A DNA stretch of 64,000 nucleotides from JAFAGO01 sp031987605 (lineage in GTDB: Bacteria > Bacteroidota > Bacteroidia > Flavobacteriales > Weeksellaceae), in contig DALZZF010000006.1 of NCBI GenBank assembly GCA_031987605.1, positions 62,001 through 126,000 on the forward strand, in the 5' to 3' direction. Numbering within the stretch: position 1 is the stretch's first letter; the number at the start of each line of letters is the position of its first letter. Positions 58,130-64,000 of this stretch are shown here, in pieces. Under the pieces are notes generated by a model that was not told the origin of the DNA, ran no database searches, and saw only the letters and a program-made list of their open reading frames with translations. The translations under genes and the position numbers were made by a program.

Positions 58130-59812
58130 ATGTCAGAAAATTTAAACAAATACTCCCGAACATTAACTCAGGATCCTACGCAACCCGCAACACAGGCGCA
58201 ATATTACGGAATCGGATTTACCAAAGAAGATTTTGATAAAGCGCAAATTGGTATTGCCAGTATGGGCTACGATGGAAATACCTGCAATATGCACCTCAAC
58301 GGTCTTGCTGAATTGGTGAAACAAGGAGTGAAAAAAGAAAATCTGGTTGGATTAATGTTTCACACCATCGGAATTTCTGATGGAATGACCAACGGAACCG
58401 ATGGAATGCGCTATTCTTTGGTAAGTCGCGACATCATTGCCGATTCCATTGAAGCGGTTTGTGCCGGACAATATTACGATGGGCTAATTACCGTTCCCGG
58501 TTGCGACAAAAATATGCCGGGTTCTTTAATTGCGATGTCCCGTCTCAACCGTCCTTCCATTATGGTATATGGCGGAAGTATTGCACCCGGTCATTACAAA
58601 GGTGAAGATTTGAATATTGTTTCCGCTTTTGAAGCCTTGGGAAATAAAATTGCCGGAAAACTCAATGAAGAAGATTTTCAGGGAATTATTCAGCATGCCT
58701 GTCCCGGCGCTGGCGCTTGTGGCGGAATGTATACTGCCAATACCATGTCTTCCGCAATCGAAGCATTGGGAATGAGTTTGCCGTATTCCTCCTCTTATCC
58801 TGCATTAAGCCGCGAGAAAAAAGAAGAATGCCTTTATGCCGGACATTACATAAAAATTCTTTTAGAAAAAGACATCAAACCGACAGATATTATGACATCC
58901 AAAGCATTTGAAAATGCAATGCGGCTGATTATTGTTTTGGGCGGAAGTACCAATGCGGTGCTGCATTTCATTGCCATTGCTAAAAGTATCGGAGTGAAAT
59001 TAACCATTGATGATTTCCAGAAAATCAGTGATGAAACGCCTTTTCTGGCCGATCTTAAACCCAGCGGAAAATATTTGATGGAAGACCTTCACAATGTTGG
59101 CGGAGTGCCGGCTGTGATGAAATACCTTTTGGATTTGGGAATGCTTCATGGCGATTGCCTTACCGTAACGGGAAAAACCATCGCGGAAAATCTGGAGCAC
59201 GTGACTTCCATTATCGACCGTGAACAAAATATTATCCGGGATATTAAAAATCCGATTAAAGAAACCGGGCATATCAGAATCATGTACGGAAACCTTGCTG
59301 AAAAAGGTTGCGTGGCAAAAATCACAGGAAAAGAAGGCGATCATTTTTCCGGTCCTGCAAAAGTTTTCGATGGCGAAAAAGAATTTATCAAAGGAATTGA
59401 AGACCGCTTAATACAACCCGGAAATGTAGTCGTTATTAAAAATGAAGGACCAAAAGGCGCACCCGGAATGCCGGAAATGCTGAAACCAACATCCGCTTTA
59501 ATGGGGTATGGTTTGGGAAAAAGTGTCGCTTTAATTACTGATGGAAGATTTTCCGGAGGAACCCACGGTTTCGTGGTAGGGCACATTACACCGGAAGCAT
59601 TTGAAGGCGGACTCATCGGATTAGTAGAAGATGGCGATTTGATTGAAATTGATGCCGTAAAAAATTCCATCAACCTGAAAGTTCCCGAATCCGAAATCGA
59701 AAGAAGAAAAAGCACCTTCCGGAAACCGGATTATAAAGTGAAATACGGAGTGCTGTATAAATATGCCAAATGCGTTTCCGATGCGTCTCATGGCTGTGTT
59801 ACCGACGAATAA
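58130..59812 (+). CDS. ilvD: dihydroxy-acid dehydratase
   Basis: A 560-residue iron-sulfur dehydratase converting 2,3-dihydroxy-isovalerate and dihydroxy-methylvalerate to the 2-oxo acids, the third step of Val and Ile synthesis. Cluster cysteines are in DGNTCNMHLN, VPGCDKNMPG and HACPGAGACGGMYTANTM. The C-terminal KNEGPKGAPGMPEM and ITDGRFSGGTHGFVVGHITPEA motifs bind substrate. Length is as expected for the IlvD/Edd family (about 555-615). It follows ilvE across a REP-like repeat and precedes ilvB by 20 bp. Confidence 0.96.
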   Translation: MSENLNKYSRTLTQDPTQPATQAQYYGIGFTKEDFDKAQIGIASMGYDGNTCNMHLNGLAELVKQGVKKENLVGLMFHTIGISDGMTNGTDGMRYSLVSRDIIADSIEAVCAGQYYDGLITVPGCDKNMPGSLIAMSRLNRPSIMVYGGSIAPGHYKGEDLNIVSAFEALGNKIAGKLNEEDFQGIIQHACPGAGACGGMYTANTMSSAIEALGMSLPYSSSYPALSREKKEECLYAGHYIKILLEKDIKPTDIMTSKAFENAMRLIIVLGGSTNAVLHFIAIAKSIGVKLTIDDFQKISDETPFLADLKPSGKYLMEDLHNVGGVPAVMKYLLDLGMLHGDCLTVTGKTIAENLEHVTSIIDREQNIIRDIKNPIKETGHIRIMYGNLAEKGCVAKITGKEGDHFSGPAKVFDGEKEFIKGIEDRLIQPGNVVVIKNEGPKGAPGMPEMLKPTSALMGYGLGKSVALITDGRFSGGTHGFVVGHITPEAFEGGLIGLVEDGDLIEIDAVKNSINLKVPESEIERRKSTFRKPDYKVKYGVLYKYAKCVSDASHGCVTDE

Positions 59813-59832
59813 ATAATAAAAAACAGAATAGA

Positions 59833-61572
59833 ATGAATACCCTGCAGTTGAACGAAAAGAAAAAATCCAAAAAAGAAAAGCCGGAACAGATTTCCGGTTC
59901 CAAAGCCGTTTTGGAAGCATTAATCGCTGAAAATGTGGAAACCGTTTTTGGTTATCCCGGTGGCGCAATTATGCCGATTTACGATGCCCTTTATGATTAT
60001 AAAGATAAACTGAAACACATTCTCGTACGCCACGAACAAGGCGGAATCCATGCGGCGCAAGGTTTTGCAAGAAGTTCCGGAAGAACAGGAGTGGTGTTTG
60101 CAACAAGCGGTCCGGGTGCCACAAATCTCGTTACCGGTTTGGCAGATGCAATGATTGACAGCAATCCGATTGTCTGCATTACAGGTCAGGTGTACGCCTC
60201 ACTTTTAGGAACGGATGCCTTTCAGGAAACGGATGTTATCAATATTACTGCTCCAGTTACCAAATGGAATTATCAGGTTACAGATGCCGAAGAAATTCCA
60301 GAAGCCATTGCAAAGGCATTTTATATTGCAAGCACAGGAAGACCGGGTCCGGTATTGATCGATATTACCAAAAACGCGCAACTTCAGCTTTTCGATTACG
60401 AGGGATATGAAAAATGTGAACATATCAGAAGTTACCGTCCCGGTCCTGAAATCCGTCCGGAATATTTGGAAAAAGCAGCAGAACTCATCAACAACGCCAA
60501 AAAACCGTATGTTCTTTTCGGTCAGGGTGTTATTTTGGGTAAAGCAGAAAAAGAATTTCTCAGTTTCATCGAAAAAACCGGAATTCCTTCTGCTGCAACG
60601 GCAATGGGATTAAGTGCAATTCCTACCGATCATCCTTTGTATGTCGGAATGCTGGGCATGCACGGAAATTATGCCCCAAATGTAAAAACAAATGAATGCG
60701 ATGTTTTAATTGCAGTCGGAATGCGCTTTGATGACCGTGTTACAGGACGTTTGGATAAATATGCCAAGCAGGCAAAAGTGATTCATTTGGATATCGATCC
60801 TGCGGAAATTGATAAAAATGTTCAAGCCACTGTTCCGGTTTGGGGCGACTGCAAGAAAACGCTTCCGAAGCTTACGGAACTGCTAAATAAAACGGAACAC
60901 AAATCCTGGTTAAACGAATTTCGTGAACTGGAAAAAGAAGAAATAAAAGAAGTCATCACTGAAGAACTTCATCCGCAATCCGACGTTATGACAATGGGCG
61001 AAGTAATCCGCATATTAAATGAATTAACCAACGGAGATGCGATTATTGCAACCGATGTTGGGCAACACCAAATGATTGCCTGCCGATATGCAAAATTCAA
61101 TAATTCCCATTCTTTGGTAACTTCAGGAGGTTTGGGAACCATGGGATTTGGTCTTCCTGCTGCAATTGGTGCATGGTACGGTGCTCCGGAAAAAACAGTG
61201 GTTGCCATTATTGGCGACGGTGGTTTCCAGATGACACTTCAGGAATTGGGAACGATTATGCAGTTTGGAGCGAAAGTAAAAATCCTGATTCTGAATAATG
61301 AATTTCTTGGAATGGTAAGACAATGGCAACAGTTGTTTCATGATCGAAGATATTCGTTTGTGGACATTACGAGTCCGGATTTTGTTACGCTGGCAAAAGC
61401 GTATGGAATTGACGGGCAAAAAGTTGATAAAAGAAAAAATCTTGAATCTGCCCTGAAAACCATGATCGATCACGATGAATCTTACCTTCTTGAAGTAATG
61501 GTAGGAAAAGAAAATAATGTATTTCCGATGGTTGCACAAGGTTCATCGGTTTCTGAAATACGTTTAAAATAA
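59833..61572 (+). CDS. ilvB: acetolactate synthase large (catalytic) subunit
   Basis: A 579-residue thiamine-diphosphate enzyme that condenses two pyruvates, or pyruvate with 2-oxobutyrate, in the first committed step. The catalytic Glu lies in RHEQGGIHAAQGFAR; the FAD/CoA-type middle domain follows; the ThDP-Mg motif is IGDGGFQMTLQELGTIMQFGAKVKILILNN. The frame is open back to 59770 within ilvD, but that part has no homology; the ATG at 59833 gives MNTLQLNEKKKS, a charged start as in relatives. It pairs with the small subunit gene 74 bp downstream, with a REP-like repeat between them. Confidence 0.96.
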   Translation: MNTLQLNEKKKSKKEKPEQISGSKAVLEALIAENVETVFGYPGGAIMPIYDALYDYKDKLKHILVRHEQGGIHAAQGFARSSGRTGVVFATSGPGATNLVTGLADAMIDSNPIVCITGQVYASLLGTDAFQETDVINITAPVTKWNYQVTDAEEIPEAIAKAFYIASTGRPGPVLIDITKNAQLQLFDYEGYEKCEHIRSYRPGPEIRPEYLEKAAELINNAKKPYVLFGQGVILGKAEKEFLSFIEKTGIPSAATAMGLSAIPTDHPLYVGMLGMHGNYAPNVKTNECDVLIAVGMRFDDRVTGRLDKYAKQAKVIHLDIDPAEIDKNVQATVPVWGDCKKTLPKLTELLNKTEHKSWLNEFRELEKEEIKEVITEELHPQSDVMTMGEVIRILNELTNGDAIIATDVGQHQMIACRYAKFNNSHSLVTSGGLGTMGFGLPAAIGAWYGAPEKTVVAIIGDGGFQMTLQELGTIMQFGAKVKILILNNEFLGMVRQWQQLFHDRRYSFVDITSPDFVTLAKAYGIDGQKVDKRKNLESALKTMIDHDESYLLEVMVGKENNVFPMVAQGSSVSEIRLK

Positions 61573-61587
61573 AAAATCATCCAAAAA

Positions 61588-61629
61588 GTCACGAAGTGAC
61601 GATTTAATAAAAGATAGGATATAACCTAT
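61588..61629 (+). repeat. REP-like repeat between ilvB and ilvN
   Basis: GTCAC-GAA-GTGAC (61588-61600) is followed by GATTTAATAAAAG and a second hairpin ATAGG/CCTAT (61614-61618 with 61625-61629). It is a divergent member of the family at 58040 and 23225. Confidence 0.72.
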
Positions 61630-61646
61630 TAAATACATCCGAAAAA

Positions 61647-62237
61647 ATGGAAAGAAAAGAATATACCATCACGCTGTACACAGAAAATTCAATCGGTTTG
61701 ATTGGAAGAATTTCAGGAATTTTTTCCCGCAGGAAAATCAATATCGAAAGTTTGAATACTTCGCCTTCGGAAGTGGAAGGGATTCACCGCTTCACCATTG
61801 TAATTACCGAAACCGAGGAAGTATTGAAAAAACTTTGCCGTCAGCTGGAAAAACAAATCGACATTATGAAAGCCTATTACAATACCGACGACGAAATTGT
61901 TTGGCAGGAACAGGCACTTTACAAAGTTCCTTCCGATGTAGTGGCCGAAAAAGTGTATGTGGAACGTCTGCTTCGCCAGTATGGTGCATCAACGGTGGTG
62001 ATTCGTAAAGATTATATCGTTTTTGAAACCGCCGGACATCGCGAAGAAATCGACAAACTTACCGAAGAACTCACCAAATACGGATTAATCGAGTTTGTGC
62101 GCGGAGCCAGAATTGCCATTATCAAAGCTAGCGAAGGAATTCACAAAAAAGTTCTGGAATTTGAAAAAAGAGAACCGTCTCCGGAAATCGTGGAAAACGA
62201 ATTCCTCGATCAGCGCGACAATGTTTTCACCATGTAA
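61647..62237 (+). CDS. ilvN: acetolactate synthase small (regulatory) subunit
   Basis: A 196-residue regulatory subunit with an N-terminal ACT domain (TITLYTENSIGLIGRISGIFSRRKINIESLNTS), where valine binds and inhibits in well-studied enzymes, and a C-terminal ALS_ss_C-type domain (about 85-180) including ELTKYGLIEFVRGARIAI. It stabilises and regulates the IlvB catalytic subunit. Length is slightly larger than the 160-residue type, as in many Bacteroidota. It lies between ilvB and ilvC and is part of the same transcript. Confidence 0.94.
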   Translation: MERKEYTITLYTENSIGLIGRISGIFSRRKINIESLNTSPSEVEGIHRFTIVITETEEVLKKLCRQLEKQIDIMKAYYNTDDEIVWQEQALYKVPSDVVAEKVYVERLLRQYGASTVVIRKDYIVFETAGHREEIDKLTEELTKYGLIEFVRGARIAIIKASEGIHKKVLEFEKREPSPEIVENEFLDQRDNVFTM

Positions 62238-62311
62238 CCCATTAAAATTTATAAAAAACAAAACCCCAAGGTCAGTTTCCAATTGACCCATAACATTTTT
62301 AAAATAAAATA

Positions 62312-63793
62312 ATGACAAATTATTTCAATACCCTTACGCTTAGAGAACAGCTTGAACAGTTAGGGCAAGCAGAATTTATGGACAGCACACAGTTTTCGGA
62401 CGGAGTAGATGCGCTCAAAGGCAAAAAAATCGTAATTGTAGGTTGCGGTGCTCAAGGTTTAAACCAAGGACTGAATCTTCGCGACAGCGGTCTGGATGTT
62501 TCCTATGCTTTGAGAAAAGAAGCCATCGAACAAAAAAGAGATTCCTGGAAAAATGCCACCGAAAATAATTTTAAAGTAGGAACTTACGAAGAATTGATTC
62601 CAACGGCTGATCTGGTGATTAATTTAACACCCGACAAGCAGCATACTTCCGTAATCAACGCCGTGATGCCTTTGATGAAAGAAGGTGCCACACTTTCATA
62701 TTCCCACGGTTTTAATATTGTGGAAGAAGGCATGCAGATTCGCCCCGATATTACCGTAATTATGGTGGCTCCGAAATGTCCGGGTTCCGAAGTTCGTGCC
62801 GAATATCTCCGAGGTTTTGGGGTTCCGACTTTAATTGCCGTGCATCCGGAAAATGATCCGCAGGGAAAAGGCTGGGCAGAAGCAAAAGCCTATTGCGCAG
62901 GAACGGGCGGACATAAAGCCGGTGTTTTGAAATCGTCTTTCGTGGCGGAGGTAAAATCGGATTTAATGGGTGAACAAACCATTCTTTGCGGATTGCTGCA
63001 AACGGGTTCCATTCTTTCTTTCGATAAAATGGTGGAAAAAGGAATTGATCCGGGTTATGCTTCAAAACTCGTTCAATATGGTGTTGAGGTGATTACGGAA
63101 GCGCTAAAACACGGTGGTGTAAGCGGAATGTTGGATCGTCTTTCCAACCCCGCAAAATTGAAAGCATTTGAAATTTCTGAAGAATTAAAGGAAATTATGC
63201 GTCCGCTTTTCCAAAAACATCAGGACGATATCATGTCCGGACATTTCTCCAAAACCATGATGGAAGATTGGGCAAATAACGATGTCAACCTCTTGAAATG
63301 GCGTGCCGAAACCGGAGAAACCGCCTTTGAAAAAACGCCCGCCGGAGAAGTTACAATCGCAGAACAGGAATATTTCGATAATTATCTGTTGATGGTCGCC
63401 TTCATCAGAGCCGGAGTAGAACTCGCTTTTGAAACCATGGTGGAATCGGGAATCAAGCCGGAATCTGCGTATTATGAATCCCTTCACGAAACTCCGCTCA
63501 TTGCCAATACCATTGCCCGAAGAAAATTATTTGAAATGAATCGTGTGATTTCCGATACTGCGGAATACGGTTGTTATCTTTTCGATCAGGCGTGCAAACC
63601 TTTGTTAAAAGATTTTATGGCAGGAATTGAAACCGATGTGGTCGGCAAAAATTTCAACGAAGGAAAAGAGGGTTCTGTTGATAATGCCACCTTGGTTGAG
63701 GTAAATGAAATTCTCAGAAATCATCCTGTTGAAGTGGTTGGGAAAAAACTCCGCAAAGCCATGACTGCAATGAAATCCATTAAAACGGTATAA
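62312..63793 (+). CDS. ilvC: ketol-acid reductoisomerase (class II, long form)
   Basis: A 493-residue KARI of the long E. coli-type class, which isomerises and reduces acetolactate or acetohydroxybutyrate with NADPH. The nucleotide site is VIVGCGAQGLNQGLNLRDSG (about 34-53, residues KKIVIVGCGAQG), and the duplicated knotted C-terminal domain (about 210-490) carries the Mg-binding acidic residues, for example in DLMGEQTILCGLLQTG and the second-copy motif NYLLMVAFIRAGVELAFE. It is the last gene of ilvEDBNC, giving the operon all common steps from pyruvate to Val and Ile. Confidence 0.95.
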   Translation: MTNYFNTLTLREQLEQLGQAEFMDSTQFSDGVDALKGKKIVIVGCGAQGLNQGLNLRDSGLDVSYALRKEAIEQKRDSWKNATENNFKVGTYEELIPTADLVINLTPDKQHTSVINAVMPLMKEGATLSYSHGFNIVEEGMQIRPDITVIMVAPKCPGSEVRAEYLRGFGVPTLIAVHPENDPQGKGWAEAKAYCAGTGGHKAGVLKSSFVAEVKSDLMGEQTILCGLLQTGSILSFDKMVEKGIDPGYASKLVQYGVEVITEALKHGGVSGMLDRLSNPAKLKAFEISEELKEIMRPLFQKHQDDIMSGHFSKTMMEDWANNDVNLLKWRAETGETAFEKTPAGEVTIAEQEYFDNYLLMVAFIRAGVELAFETMVESGIKPESAYYESLHETPLIANTIARRKLFEMNRVISDTAEYGCYLFDQACKPLLKDFMAGIETDVVGKNFNEGKEGSVDNATLVEVNEILRNHPVEVVGKKLRKAMTAMKSIKTV

Positions 63794-63813
63794 TTTTATA
63801 GTATTAAATTTTT

Positions 63814-64000
63814 TTGAAACCAATTTTAACCTTAAATCATCTCAATTTTCAGTACGGCAACAATGTCGTGCTGAATGATTTTTCCTGGGAAATTATCAAA
63901 GGTGAAAACTGGATCATTGGCGGAAAAAGCGGAAGCGGAAAAACCACGCTTGCCAAAATTATTGCCGGGGAAATCAATCCGATTCAGGGAGAACGTTCTT
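63814..64000 (+). CDS. ABC transporter ATP-binding protein, N-terminal fragment (3' end outside window)
   Basis: The open frame from a TTG at 63814 reads LKPILTLNHLNFQYGNN and carries the Walker A GGKSGSGKTT, then LAKIIAGEINPIQGE, and runs off the window after 62 codons. An in-frame stop at 63805-63807 limits the start to TTG 63814 (or a rarer ATT). Only the ATPase N-terminus is visible, so substrate and partner cannot be known; it begins 20 bp after ilvC. Confidence 0.8.
   Translation, partial: MKPILTLNHLNFQYGNNVVLNDFSWEIIKGENWIIGGKSGSGKTTLAKIIAGEINPIQGERS

Overview
The window is a chromosomal segment from a low-GC Bacteroidota, most likely class Flavobacteriia and close to Chryseobacterium or Kaistella (Weeksellaceae). 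The taxonomic signs are a type IX secretion sorting domain, a SusC/SusD starch locus, a separate methylmalonyl-CoA mutase small subunit, DUF3098, Bacteroidetes-type promoters (TTTG, about 19 nt, TAnnTTTG) and typical flavobacterial intergenic hairpin repeats. Species level is inference. No tRNA, rRNA, CRISPR array, complete IS or prophage was seen.

Layout. 1-7.4 kb holds housekeeping genes: an Lrp/AsnC fragment, a HAD phosphatase, an HsdR-N-like nuclease-fold protein divergent from holA, rsmA, ftsX, DUF3098, uppP, truB and an RsuA/RluF-type pseudouridine synthase. Then come an HD protein and a sterol-desaturase-family membrane hydroxylase. 9.2-16.4 kb is a minus-strand fatty-acid beta-oxidation operon (marR, fadB-like, fadA, acyl-CoA dehydrogenase) with three unrelated small genes inserted; two related palindromes precede marR. 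16.6-19.1 kb is TlpA plus an iron-type ABC permease and ATPase with no binding protein. 19.1-25.8 kb carries a PaaE-like reductase, a SanA/YdcF protein, udk, ftsB, the mutase small subunit, a 68-bp tandem repeat array, an orphan lipoprotein, a THUMP-like methyltransferase and an OmpA lipoprotein. 25.9-42.4 kb is mixed: M20 peptidase, fsa, a TPR protein, pepE, thioesterase, dnaA, a low-molecular-weight phosphatase, a two-component pair, two secreted proteins, an rsmI-like methylase, DUF2891 and metG. 42.8-56.6 kb is a starch/maltodextrin utilisation locus: susC, susD, two SusE/F-type lipoproteins, GH97, GH13, a KilA-N protein, an NTF2-like protein and an SLC45-type sugar transporter. 57-63.8 kb is the branched-chain amino acid operon ilvE-ilvD-ilvB-ilvN-ilvC, followed by a truncated ABC ATPase.

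The most interesting signal is upstream of ilvE. A consensus promoter is followed by an 18-codon reading frame with nine consecutive Val/Ile/Leu codons, then a segment able to form an antiterminator, then an intrinsic terminator just before the ilvE start. This has the architecture of ribosome-mediated attenuation. Other points worth a second look are a family of tiny inverted-repeat elements (183 and 74 bp) that each sit directly on a TAA stop codon between convergent genes with a TAA duplication, the paired MarR palindromes with one overlapping a promoter, REP-like hairpin repeats including two inside the ilv operon, and a KilA-N gene inside the starch locus.
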